27,068 nt of DNA. Origin: CADEFF01 sp964569315 (GTDB lineage: Bacteria; Pseudomonadota; Alphaproteobacteria; Dongiales; Dongiaceae). A model generated the notes under the pieces. That model saw nothing but the letters and a program-made list of their open reading frames with translations, was not told where the DNA came from and did not search any database. Location of the stretch: assembly GCA_964569315.1 (NCBI GenBank), contig CAZMUZ010000045.1, forward strand, positions 1-27,068, read 5' to 3'. The translations under genes and the position numbers were made by a program. Shown here one piece after another: positions 1 to 7,068 of the stretch (the stretch's first letter is position 1; the number at the start of each line of letters is the position of its first letter).

Positions 1-122
1 GGCTGCAGATCAACGCGCAGAACTGCGTCCACTGCAAGACCTGCGACATCAAGGATCCGGAGCAGAATATCAACTGGGTAGTGCCGGAAGGCGGGGGCGG
101 CCCCAACTACCCCAATATGTGA
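1..122 (+). CDS. Electron transfer flavoprotein-ubiquinone oxidoreductase, C-terminal end (partial)
   Basis: Only the last 39 codons are present, in the phase that starts at base 3, ending at TGA 120-122. The residues read NCVHCKTCDIKDP followed by INWVVPEGGGGPNY. This is the C-terminal 4Fe-4S region of ETF-QO (ETF dehydrogenase), with the CxxCxxC part of the cluster ligands visible and the first cysteine upstream of the window. The family is a membrane-bound flavoprotein that passes electrons from electron-transfer flavoprotein (fatty-acid and amino-acid oxidation) to ubiquinone. The next gene on the same strand starts 99 bases later. The motif is distinctive enough that the family assignment is secure despite the short fragment. 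Confidence 0.93.
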   Translation, partial: LQINAQNCVHCKTCDIKDPEQNINWVVPEGGGGPNYPNM

Positions 123-148
123 CGAAGCCGGCATGTGACGAAGCCGGC
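117..148. repeat. 16-bp tandem duplication spanning the ETF-QO stop codon
   Basis: The 16 bases at 117-132 (ATGTGACGAAGCCGGC) are repeated exactly at 133-148. The first copy contains the last codon and stop (ATG TGA) of the upstream gene, so the second copy repeats the stop in the same form without affecting the protein. It looks like a simple slippage duplication. Confidence 0.85.
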
Positions 149-221
149 GACACGGCCGGCCAAGACCGCTAGGGCCCGGATAGGCTAAGATGCGATCGGC
201 GTTCGGCGAAAGGCGAAACAG

Positions 222-1952
222 TTGAGCAAGCATGGGTTTCTGCGTCTCGGCGACTGGCGGCGTCCCCTGCTGCTGGGCGCGGCGGTGCTGCTGACGGCCT
301 GCCAGCCGCAGTCCGAGAGCAAGGCGGAGAGCGCCGCGGAAGCGACGAGCGAGGCGCCGCTGACGCCATCGCCCTACGGCCACTACCTCGCGGCGCGCCA
401 GGCGGAGGTCGAGCGGGACAACAGCCGCGCGGCCGACCTCCTCGCCGTCACCATCGCCGAAGATCCCGACAATCTCGATCTGCTCAACGAATCCTTCCTG
501 CTGCTGGCGAGCGAGGGACGGATCGAGGAAGCGGCGAACGCCGCCGAGCGGATCGACGCGCTCGACCCGAAATCGCAGACGGCGGGCATGGTGCTCGCTG
601 CCCGCGACATGATCGCCGGCGATTACAAGACGGCAGACGTCCGGCTCGCCAAGCTGCCGGAGGAAGGGGTGAACCGCCTCGTCCTGCCGATGGCGCGCGC
701 CTGGCTCGCGCTTGCCAACAAGGGGCCCGACGAGGCGCTGAAGGTGCTGGACGGGCTGAAGGCGATCCCCGGCCTCGAGCCGATGGTCCATCTCCATGCC
801 GGCGCCATCCTGGACGTCGCGAACCGCATTCCGACGGCCGAAGCGGAATTCAAGCAACTGGTCGAGGCCGAGGGCACCACGCTTCGCGTGGTGGAGATCG
901 TCGGCAACTTCTATCAGCGGCACGGCACGCCCGCGCAGGCGCGCGCCGTCTACGACAAGTTCCTCGCCGAGAACCCCGAGAGCACCGCGCTCGAGGTTCC
1001 GATGGCGGCCCTTGCCGCCGGCAAGGCGCCGGCGCCGGTGATCGCCGACGCCCGCGACGGGCTTGCCGAAACCTTCTTCAACCTGGCCTCGATCCTGTCG
1101 CGCGAGGAGGTGATCGATACGGCCATGGTGTTCCTGCGCGTCTCGCTCGCCCTCAAGCCGGACTACCCGATCGCCCAGACGCTGCTCGGCGAGATGCTGG
1201 CCGGGCAGGGCCGGACCGCGGATTCGGTCGCCGCCTATCGCAAGGTCGCGCCCGACTCCTCCTTCGCCTGGCCGGCGCGCCTCGAGGTCGCCAAGGGGCT
1301 CGACGATATCGACCGGACCGACGAGGCGATCTCGATGCTGCGCGCCATGATCGAGGAGCGGAAGGACCGTAGCGATGCGGCCACCACCCTCGGGAACATC
1401 CTGCGCAGCCACGAGCGCTTCGAGGAGGCGGCCGCCGCCTACGACATCGCGGTCGCGCGCATCGAGAAGCCGCGGCCCGAGAACTGGCCGCTCTTCTATT
1501 CGCGCGGCATCGCGCTCGAGCGCATCAAGCAGTGGGACCGCGCCGAGGTCGATTTCAAGCGCGCCCTCGAGCTCGAGCCCGAACAGCCCTATGTGATGAA
1601 CTACCTCGCCTATAGCTGGATCGAGCAGGGGCAGCATTTCGACGAAGCGCTGAAGATGCTCGAACGCGCGGTCGATCTGAAGCCCGAGGACGGCTACATC
1701 GTCGACAGTCTCGGCTGGGTGTATTACCGCCTCGGCCAGTACGACAAGGCGGTGGTCACCCTCGAGCGTGCGGTCGAGCTCGAGCCCGCGGACCCGACCA
1801 TCACCGATCATCTCGGCGACGCCTACTGGAAGGCCGGGCGCAAGAACGAGGCCCGCTACCAGTGGCGCCGCGCGCTGCTGTTCGATCCCGAGGAGGATCA
1901 GGTCGCGCCGATCCAGGCGAAGGTCGAGCGCGGCCTCGTCGGCGGCACCTGA
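222..1952 (+). CDS. Tetratricopeptide-repeat lipoprotein
   Basis: The 576-residue product starts with a lipoprotein signal: basic residues (R8, R13, R14), a hydrophobic stretch at 16-24 and a lipobox LLTAC with the lipidated cysteine at position 27. It should therefore be anchored in the inner or outer membrane, facing the periplasm. The rest is a helical solenoid of TPR units, clearest from about residue 385 to 560 (for example FYSRGIALERIKQWDRAE, LGWVYYRLGQYDKAV, LGDAYWKAGRKNEA). TPR arrays are protein-binding scaffolds; no catalytic domain is visible. I chose the TTG at 222 because it is the only start that keeps a complete lipoprotein signal; the ATG ten bases later is in another frame. 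No strong ribosome-binding site is visible. The gene sits directly before ispE, and the two are probably co-transcribed. The precise role is unknown; an envelope-assembly role is a guess. Confidence 0.88.
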   Translation: MSKHGFLRLGDWRRPLLLGAAVLLTACQPQSESKAESAAEATSEAPLTPSPYGHYLAARQAEVERDNSRAADLLAVTIAEDPDNLDLLNESFLLLASEGRIEEAANAAERIDALDPKSQTAGMVLAARDMIAGDYKTADVRLAKLPEEGVNRLVLPMARAWLALANKGPDEALKVLDGLKAIPGLEPMVHLHAGAILDVANRIPTAEAEFKQLVEAEGTTLRVVEIVGNFYQRHGTPAQARAVYDKFLAENPESTALEVPMAALAAGKAPAPVIADARDGLAETFFNLASILSREEVIDTAMVFLRVSLALKPDYPIAQTLLGEMLAGQGRTADSVAAYRKVAPDSSFAWPARLEVAKGLDDIDRTDEAISMLRAMIEERKDRSDAATTLGNILRSHERFEEAAAAYDIAVARIEKPRPENWPLFYSRGIALERIKQWDRAEVDFKRALELEPEQPYVMNYLAYSWIEQGQHFDEALKMLERAVDLKPEDGYIVDSLGWVYYRLGQYDKAVVTLERAVELEPADPTITDHLGDAYWKAGRKNEARYQWRRALLFDPEEDQVAPIQAKVERGLVGGT

Positions 1953-1957
1953 CCGCC

Positions 1958-2860
1958 TTGGGCGGGGCGGCGATCCGCGTCGCGGCGCGGGCCAAGATCA
2001 ATCTCTACCTGCAGGTCACCGGGCGGCGCGCCGACGGCTATCACGAGCTCGACAGCCTGGTGGCGTTCGCCGATCTCGGCGACAGCGTCGAAGCGGCACC
2101 GGCCGCGGATCTGAGCCTCGCCATCGAGGGTCCGTTCGCCGCCGGCCTTTCGAGCGGTGCGGACAATCTCGTTCTCCGCGCGGCGGCGGCGCTGCGCGAC
2201 GCGCTCGCCGCGAAGGGCGCCGAGGTCGGCGGTGCGCGCCTCGTCCTCACCAAGAACCTCCCGGTCGCCTCCGGCATCGGCGGCGGCTCGGCCGATGCCG
2301 CGGCGGCGCTGCGCGCGCTCCGGACGCTCTGGAAGTCGCCGCCCGGCCTGGTCGATCTCGCGGCCCTCGGCCTCGGGCTCGGCGCCGATCTGCCGGTCTG
2401 CCTCGCCGGCGGCCCGCGCTTCGTCGGCGGCATCGGCGAGCGGCTCGACCCGGTGCCGAGGCTGCCGGCGGCGTGGCTGTTGCTGGTCAATCCGCGCGTC
2501 GCCGTGCCGACGCCTGCCGTCTTCGCCGCGCGTCAGGGAAGCTTCTCCCCGCCGGCGCGCTGGTCCGACGCGACCCCGGATCTCGCGGCCCTCGTGCGGC
2601 GCCTGATGGGATGCCGCAACGATCTCACGGCGCCCGCGCGCTCGATAGCACCGGCGATCGGGGAGGTACTGGAGGCGCTCGAGGCGTTGCCGGGCGTCAG
2701 GCTCGTGCGGCTCAGCGGCAGCGGCGCTACCTGCTTCGGGATCTTCGCGACGGCGGCCGCGGCGGCGGCGGGGCGTGCGGAAATCGCGCGCCGGCATCCG
2801 GCATGGTGGAGCGCGGCGGCGCCGATGCTGACCGCCGATGCGGAGCCGCCGCTGGGCTGA
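1958..2860 (+). CDS. ispE: 4-diphosphocytidyl-2-C-methyl-D-erythritol kinase
   Basis: IspE is the ATP-dependent GHMP kinase of the MEP (non-mevalonate) isoprenoid pathway and phosphorylates the 2-hydroxyl of CDP-methylerythritol. Visible marks are the N-terminal ARAKINLYL with Lys13, the GHMP ATP-binding loop PVASGIGGGSAD at about 102-113, the catalytic aspartate in LGADLP (Asp144), and the C-terminal GSGATCFG motif. Length from the chosen start is 300 residues, normal for the family. There is no ATG: the usable starts are TTG at 1958 (chosen) or a CTG at 1949 that overlaps the stop of the TPR gene. The conserved AKINL block lies only a few codons downstream, so the start cannot be much later. 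It lies 5 bases after the TPR lipoprotein stop, so it is probably translated by coupling from that gene. Confidence 0.95.
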   Translation: MGGAAIRVAARAKINLYLQVTGRRADGYHELDSLVAFADLGDSVEAAPAADLSLAIEGPFAAGLSSGADNLVLRAAAALRDALAAKGAEVGGARLVLTKNLPVASGIGGGSADAAAALRALRTLWKSPPGLVDLAALGLGLGADLPVCLAGGPRFVGGIGERLDPVPRLPAAWLLLVNPRVAVPTPAVFAARQGSFSPPARWSDATPDLAALVRRLMGCRNDLTAPARSIAPAIGEVLEALEALPGVRLVRLSGSGATCFGIFATAAAAAAGRAEIARRHPAWWSAAAPMLTADAEPPLG

Positions 2861-2928
2861 CGGTTGGGGCGCTGCGGGCTCTACCGGTCGGCGCGCATGC
2901 GCGGGCTGCCGCCGCGGACGGCGCGTCC

Positions 2929-3519
2929 TTACGGCGTGAGGTCGGCGACCACTTCGCGGAGCTCGTCGCGCAGCCCGACCGTCGCGACGCCGGTCGGCTC
3001 GCGGCCCGAGGCCGTCTCATATTCGCGGATCGCGATCTCGGTCCGGTCGTCGAGCAAGCCGTCGACGGTTCCGGGCTGGAACGCGGTTTTCTGCAGCATC
3101 TCCTCGATTTCCTTGATGCCGGCTTCGTCGGTGATCGCCGTCGCCGGATCCACCGCCGCGCCGCCGGCGGCCGGCGTCATGGAGTCTTCGAGCGAAACCC
3201 CGCCCGCGGCCGGCATCATGCTCTCCTCGATCGAGGCGTTGTCGGCGGTCAGCATCGCGCCGTCGCCGTCGTCCCGCGGCAGCACGGTCCAGGTAAGGGC
3301 GCCGATCGAGAGCGCGGCGAGCGCGCTCAGGGTGAAGCCCTGCACCAGCGTGCGCTGGGGCGCCGCCTTCCTGATCGGCCGCGCATCGTCCTCGCGAACG
3401 GAAAGCGGCGAGAGCCACGCCTGCATCTCCGGGTCCTTGACCGGCGGCGTGGCAACGATCAGACGTTCGGTATCGGCACTCTGGAACGCCTTGCGCATCG
3501 GATGTCCGATATCCTGCAT
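2929..3519 (-). CDS. Membrane-anchored protein with C-terminal peptidoglycan-binding-like domain
   Basis: The 196-residue product has a cytoplasmic N-terminal part of about 58 residues, one transmembrane segment at about 59-80 (LVQGFTLSALAALSIGALTW), an acidic Ala/Pro/Gly linker containing a twice-repeated SMxPAAGG motif, and a C-terminal region from about residue 132. That region (IEEMLQKTAFQPGTVDGLLD, then TEIAIREYE) matches the pattern of PG_binding_1 domains, in which a short repeat ends in a DG-x-x-D turn. It is therefore probably a type II inner-membrane protein with its wall-binding domain in the periplasm. I chose the ATG at 3519 because an excellent Shine-Dalgarno (GGGGAGG, 9 bases upstream) precedes it. 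An ATG 18 codons earlier lacks one and would overlap the palindrome at 3570-3586. It is divergent from gmd and convergent with ispE. The exact function is unknown. Confidence 0.8.
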   Translation of the reverse strand: MQDIGHPMRKAFQSADTERLIVATPPVKDPEMQAWLSPLSVREDDARPIRKAAPQRTLVQGFTLSALAALSIGALTWTVLPRDDGDGAMLTADNASIEESMMPAAGGVSLEDSMTPAAGGAAVDPATAITDEAGIKEIEEMLQKTAFQPGTVDGLLDDRTEIAIREYETASGREPTGVATVGLRDELREVVADLTP

Positions 3520-3569
3520 GCTGACGATCCTCCCCTTGGCAAGATAATCTGCCGCGACATTCCGCAGCA

Positions 3570-3616
3570 TCACAATAAATTTGTGACAAATCTTGGTTAA
3601 CGTTTAGTCAAACGTT
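3570..3616. promoter_or_regulatory. AT-rich divergent control region with two inverted repeats and a CtrA-like site
   Basis: Between the peptidoglycan-binding gene and gmd the GC content drops sharply. Two inverted repeats are visible: TCACAA-5 nt-TTGTGA (3570-3586) and AACGTTT-agtc-AAACGTT (3599-3616). Read on the minus strand, 3611-3595 is TTGACTAAACGTTAACC, i.e. TTGA-N7-TTAACC, one mismatch from the CtrA full site TTAA-N7-TTAA(C) known from alphaproteobacteria. A further GTTAAC lies at 3641-3646. I infer operators or promoters serving one or both divergent genes; no convincing -35/-10 pair could be placed. Confidence 0.45.
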
Positions 3617-3670
3617 CTGATCTGGGAGGATGCTTTTACCGTTAACAGGAATGGACTAGCGTGCCGGACC

Positions 3671-4741
3671 ATGACAGAAAAAGTCGCACTGATCACGGGC
3701 GTTACCGGCCAGGATGGCGCCTATCTCGCGGAATTGCTGCTTTCCAAGGGCTATGTCGTCCATGGGGTGAAGCGCCGTTCCTCCTCCTTCAACACCGGCC
3801 GGATCGACCACCTCTACCGGGACACACATGAGGCGAAAGTCCGGTTCTTTCTGCATTTCGGCGACCTGACCGACGCCACCAACCTGATCCGGCTGGTGGC
3901 CCAGACCCGGCCGACCGAGATCTACAATCTCGCGGCGCAAAGCCACGTCCAGGTCAGCTTCGAGACGGCCGAATACACGGCCAATGCCGACGGCATCGGC
4001 CCCTTGCGGCTGCTCGAGGCGATCCGCCTGCTCGGGCTCGAAAACCACACGCGCTTCTACCAGGCCTCCACCTCGGAGCTTTACGGCAACACGCCGCAGC
4101 GCCCGCAAAGCGAGACCACGCCCTTCGAGCCGCGCAGCCCCTACGGCGCCGCGAAGCTCTATGCCTACTGGATCACGGTCAATTACCGCGAGGCCTACAA
4201 GCTGCACGCCTCGAACGGGATCCTCTTCAACCACGAGAGTCCGATCCGCGGCGAAACCTTCGTCACCCGCAAGATCACGCGCGCCGTGGCGGCGATCGCG
4301 ACCGGGCAGCAGGAGACCCTCTATCTCGGCAATCTCGACGCCAAGCGCGACTGGGGTCATGCGCGGGACTATGTCGAGGGCATGTGGCTGATGCTGCAGC
4401 AGCCGACGCCGGACGACTATGTGCTGGCGACCGGCGAGACCCATTCCGTGCGGGAATTCGCCGAGATCGCCTTCGCCGAGATCGACCGGCCGATCCGCTG
4501 GGAAGGCCAGGGGCCCGAGGAGCGCGGGCTGGACGCCAGGACCGGCGAGACGCTGATCCGGATCGATTCGCGCTATTTCCGGCCGACCGAAGTGGATTAT
4601 CTGCTGGGCGATCCGACCAAGGCCAAGGCGCGGCTCGGCTGGCGCCACCGCACCAGCTTCAAGGAACTGGTGCGGGAGATGGTGGCCTCCGACCTCCAGG
4701 ATCACCGCGACGGAGCGAAGCCCCATGACGGACAGGATTGA
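3671..4741 (+). CDS. gmd: GDP-mannose 4,6-dehydratase
   Basis: Gmd converts GDP-D-mannose to GDP-4-keto-6-deoxy-D-mannose, the first step toward GDP-L-fucose and other GDP-6-deoxyhexoses. The 356-residue protein is full length for this short-chain-dehydrogenase-type family. Visible features are the NADP-binding GVTGQDG at 10-16 with the family's KRRSSSFNTGRIDHLY block, the catalytic STSE at 133-136, the Tyr158/Lys162 pair (YGAAK), and the family signature NHESPxRGETFVTRKI at 188-202. Position 192 is Ile, where the E. coli-type sequence has Arg; this is probably a tolerated variant. The ATG at 3671 follows the AT-rich control region. The gene overlaps fcl by 17 bases. No glycosyltransferase genes lie beside it, so the destination polysaccharide is not evident. 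Confidence 0.97.
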   Translation: MTEKVALITGVTGQDGAYLAELLLSKGYVVHGVKRRSSSFNTGRIDHLYRDTHEAKVRFFLHFGDLTDATNLIRLVAQTRPTEIYNLAAQSHVQVSFETAEYTANADGIGPLRLLEAIRLLGLENHTRFYQASTSELYGNTPQRPQSETTPFEPRSPYGAAKLYAYWITVNYREAYKLHASNGILFNHESPIRGETFVTRKITRAVAAIATGQQETLYLGNLDAKRDWGHARDYVEGMWLMLQQPTPDDYVLATGETHSVREFAEIAFAEIDRPIRWEGQGPEERGLDARTGETLIRIDSRYFRPTEVDYLLGDPTKAKARLGWRHRTSFKELVREMVASDLQDHRDGAKPHDGQD

Positions 4742-5687
4742 CCCGCCCTTCACGCTCGCCGGCCGCCGCGTCTTCGTCGCCGGCCATCGGGGTATGGTGG
4801 GCTCGGCGCTGCTGCGCCGGCTGGCGCGCGAGCGCTGCGAAATCCTGACGGGGCGGCGCGCGGAAGCCGATCTCCGGCGCCAGGCCGAGACCGAGGCTAT
4901 GCTTGCGCAGAGGCGCCCCGACGTGGTGATCGTGGCGGCGGCGACCGTCGGCGGCATTCTCGCCAATTCGACGCGGCCGGCCGAGTTCATCTACGACAAC
5001 CTCGCGATCGTGACCAACCTCATCGAGGCGGCGCGGCGCGTCGGCGTGACGAAGCTCCTGTTCCTCGGCTCCTCCTGCATCTATCCGCGCGATGCCGTGC
5101 AGCCGATGAGCGAGGCGGCGCTGCTCACCGGCCCGCTCGAGCCGACCAACGAATGGTATGCGATCGCCAAGATCGCCGGGATCAAGCTCTGCCAGGCCTA
5201 TCGCCGGCAATATGGCGTCGACTACATCTCGGCCATGCCGACCAACCTCTACGGGCCCGGCGACAATTTCGACCTGGCCTCGAGCCATGTCGTGCCGGCG
5301 CTGATGGCGAAGATCCACCGCGCGAAGCAGGAAGGCAGGGATGCGGTCGAGATCTGGGGCTCCGGACGCCCGCGCCGCGAGTTCCTGCATGTGGACGATC
5401 TCGCCGACGCGCTCGTCCATCTGCTGCAGCGCTATTCGGGCGAGAGCCACGTCAATGTCGGCACCGGCACCGACCTCTCGATCGCCGAGCTCGCCGCGCT
5501 GATCGCGCGCGTGGTCGGCTATGGCGGCGAGTTCCGCTACGACGCCTCGAAGCCGGACGGCACGCCGCGCAAGCTGCTCGATGTGAGCCGCCTCGCCGGG
5601 CTCGGCTGGCGCGCCGCGATCCCGCTCGAGGAGGGGCTCGCCCGGACCTATGGCTGGTATCTGAAGGAAGGGCTCGCGGCCGCCTGA
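4725..5687 (+). CDS. fcl: GDP-L-fucose synthase
   Basis: This is the bifunctional 3,5-epimerase/4-reductase that turns the Gmd product into GDP-L-fucose using NADPH. The 320 residues show the dinucleotide-binding GHRGMVGSA at 20-28, the conserved GSSCIYP at 115-121 with the Ser116-Ser117-Cys118 active-site group, the catalytic Tyr145/Lys149 pair (NEWYAIAKIAG), and the family blocks NLYGPGDNFD and SGRPRREFLHVDD. The ATG at 4725 lies inside the 3' end of gmd, preceded by GGAG with suitable spacing, so the two genes are translationally coupled. The pair forms a self-contained GDP-fucose module for a surface polysaccharide or glycan elsewhere in the genome. Confidence 0.96.
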   Translation: MTDRIDPPFTLAGRRVFVAGHRGMVGSALLRRLARERCEILTGRRAEADLRRQAETEAMLAQRRPDVVIVAAATVGGILANSTRPAEFIYDNLAIVTNLIEAARRVGVTKLLFLGSSCIYPRDAVQPMSEAALLTGPLEPTNEWYAIAKIAGIKLCQAYRRQYGVDYISAMPTNLYGPGDNFDLASSHVVPALMAKIHRAKQEGRDAVEIWGSGRPRREFLHVDDLADALVHLLQRYSGESHVNVGTGTDLSIAELAALIARVVGYGGEFRYDASKPDGTPRKLLDVSRLAGLGWRAAIPLEEGLARTYGWYLKEGLAAA

Positions 5688-5820
5688 GGCGGCGGCTGGC
5701 GCCCCACGCCGCCGGCCCTCCGATTGCGGCTCATCCCGGTTTGCGCTAAAGCTGCGCCCGCGCTCGCGGGGGAGGCCGGCCGGCTCGCGCCGGCCCGTCG
5801 CGAAACCCCGCGCCGGGCAT

Positions 5821-5895
5821 TGGGGCGTAGCCAAGCGGTAAGGCAGCGGATTTTGATTCCGCCATTCGGAGGTTCGATCCCTCCCGCCCCAGCCA
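5821..5895 (+). tRNA. tRNA-Gln (anticodon UUG)
   Basis: A complete cloverleaf is visible. Acceptor TGGGGCG (5821-5827) pairs with CGCCCCA (5885-5891). The D stem is GCC/GGC. Anticodon stem GCGGA/TCCGC encloses loop TTTTGAT with anticodon TTG at 5853-5855. T stem GGAGG/CCTCC encloses TTCGATC. The discriminator base is G5892, and the CCA end is encoded at 5893-5895. It is convergent with the downstream oxygenase gene. No integrase or att-like repeat is seen at its 3' end. Confidence 0.96.
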
Positions 5896-5959
5896 GCCGC
5901 CCGCGTTCCCGCGCAGGTCATGGCCGCGAAGCGCGCCAGGAAACGCTGCTGCGAGCGCC

Positions 5960-6955
5960 TTACTTCTCCGCCCGCACGGCGCCGCCGAAGGTGATCGGCA
6001 CCGTGATCGAGGTTTCGCCGGGCGCGGGCGGGAAGGGCGCGTCGCCGAAGCTTTCGAGCAGCGCCAGCTTGATCGGCTCCCATTCGGCGCTGCCGAACTG
6101 CTCGTGCATCACCCGGTCCAGCAGCACGCGCACCTTCATCACCTTGCCCTGGGGCGCCACGCTGAGGCGCACCACCAGCGGCCCGTGCAGCCGCTGCACG
6201 ATCTGAAGACGCTCCGCGGCGAAGCGGGAGATCGCCGCGCGCACGGCCGTGCCGACCGCTTCGCGCGGCAGCGCGCCGGTGACGATGGCGCCGGCTTCCT
6301 CGATATGGCCGTGCAGCACGCAGCGCCCCTCGAGCGGATCCATCGAGCCCGCGACCCGCTGCACCCCATGCACCATGCGGTCGTCGAACAGCACGAGCCG
6401 GTTGAAGCGCGGCTCGATCAGGTCGTAGAGCCCGGTGCCGGCATTGGCCTTGCGCAAATTGCGGCGGAAGGGATCGCCTTCGTGGAGCACGATCGTCTCG
6501 CCGCCGATGCTGCGGCGCTCGAGCGGCGTCAGCGAATAGACATAGCCGAAGCGGCCGTTCTTGGAATCGTTGTGCAGGCCCTGGCTGCAGCCATCGACAT
6601 AGAGGCTGAGAAACGGCCAGGTCACCATGCCGAGCCCGAGCCTGTCGCCGGCCCAGCGCCGCAGGGCGGCGAAGAACGACTCCATGTTGGCGGGCCGGAT
6701 CACCTTCTCGGGCTGGGTGCGGAGATAGGTGTAGAGATTGGGCACGAACCAGTAGTTCCAGACCTGGTGCGTGTCCGCCCCGTGCTGCATCGGTTTCGAA
6801 AAATGCGCGACGATGTCCTCGCGCATCGCCGTCGCGAGCTCGGCCGGCAGGAAGTCGTCGACGACGAGGAAGGGCGCCGTCATGGGCGGCGACGGCGTCG
6901 TCGAGCCGGTCATCGGACTGGTCATCGGACTGGTCATCGGATTCTGGGCCTGCAC
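5960..6955 (-). CDS. 2-oxoglutarate/Fe(II) oxygenase fused to a C-terminal TonB/AgmX-like domain
   Basis: Residues of about 26-215 form a 2OG-Fe(II) dioxygenase fold. The iron-binding facial triad is visible as H128-x-D130 (LHND) and H196 (DDRMVHGVQRV), with GGETIVL between them and Arg200 or Arg211 as candidate 2-oxoglutarate ligand. Such enzymes hydroxylate protein side chains or small molecules; the substrate is unknown. Residues of about 235-325 form a second region (LVVRLSVAPQGKVMKVRVL, then PFPPAPGETSITVPITFGG) whose pattern resembles the C-terminal domain of AgmX/PglI- or TonB-type proteins. That is an unusual partner for an oxygenase. The chosen start is the GTG at 6955, preceded by GGGAGAGG. 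Further in-frame ATGs lie at codons 7, 11, 15 and 25 because of a 12-bp repeat. No signal peptide or membrane segment is visible, so the protein is probably cytoplasmic. Confidence 0.78.
   Translation of the reverse strand: MQAQNPMTSPMTSPMTGSTTPSPPMTAPFLVVDDFLPAELATAMREDIVAHFSKPMQHGADTHQVWNYWFVPNLYTYLRTQPEKVIRPANMESFFAALRRWAGDRLGLGMVTWPFLSLYVDGCSQGLHNDSKNGRFGYVYSLTPLERRSIGGETIVLHEGDPFRRNLRKANAGTGLYDLIEPRFNRLVLFDDRMVHGVQRVAGSMDPLEGRCVLHGHIEEAGAIVTGALPREAVGTAVRAAISRFAAERLQIVQRLHGPLVVRLSVAPQGKVMKVRVLLDRVMHEQFGSAEWEPIKLALLESFGDAPFPPAPGETSITVPITFGGAVRAEK
6911..6946 (-). repeat. 12-bp tandem repeat at the 5' end of the oxygenase gene
   Basis: The unit CATCGGACTGGT occurs exactly at 6911-6922 and 6923-6934, and a partial third copy follows at 6935-6946. 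On the coding strand each unit contains an in-frame ATG, giving the protein repeat MTSPMTSPMT near the N-terminus. Loss or gain of a unit would keep the frame. Confidence 0.85.
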
Positions 6956-7068
6956 GCTGCCTCTCCCACAGGGTCAGCCGCGCCCCGATGCTAGCAGCGG
7001 CCCCGGGCCGCCCCTCACAAACTATGTCAGCCCGGCGGAAGGCCCGCGCAACCGCCGACGCCCGCCCC

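Noticed and set aside
2892..2903. Perfect palindrome CGCGCATGCGCG between convergent ispE and the peptidoglycan-binding gene as a terminator
   Set aside because: It has no loop and no T-run; in such GC-rich DNA a 12-bp palindrome of this composition is not strong evidence.
1768..3600. Long plus-strand open frame of 610 codons overlapping ispE and the peptidoglycan-binding gene
   Set aside because: Arg/Gly/Ala-rich shadow of the real genes in other frames; it has no domain motifs and crosses a gene of the opposite strand.
5821..5895. tRNA-Gln 3' end as an integration (att) site for a mobile element
   Set aside because: No integrase, no direct repeat of the tRNA 3' end and no compositional shift follow it within the window.
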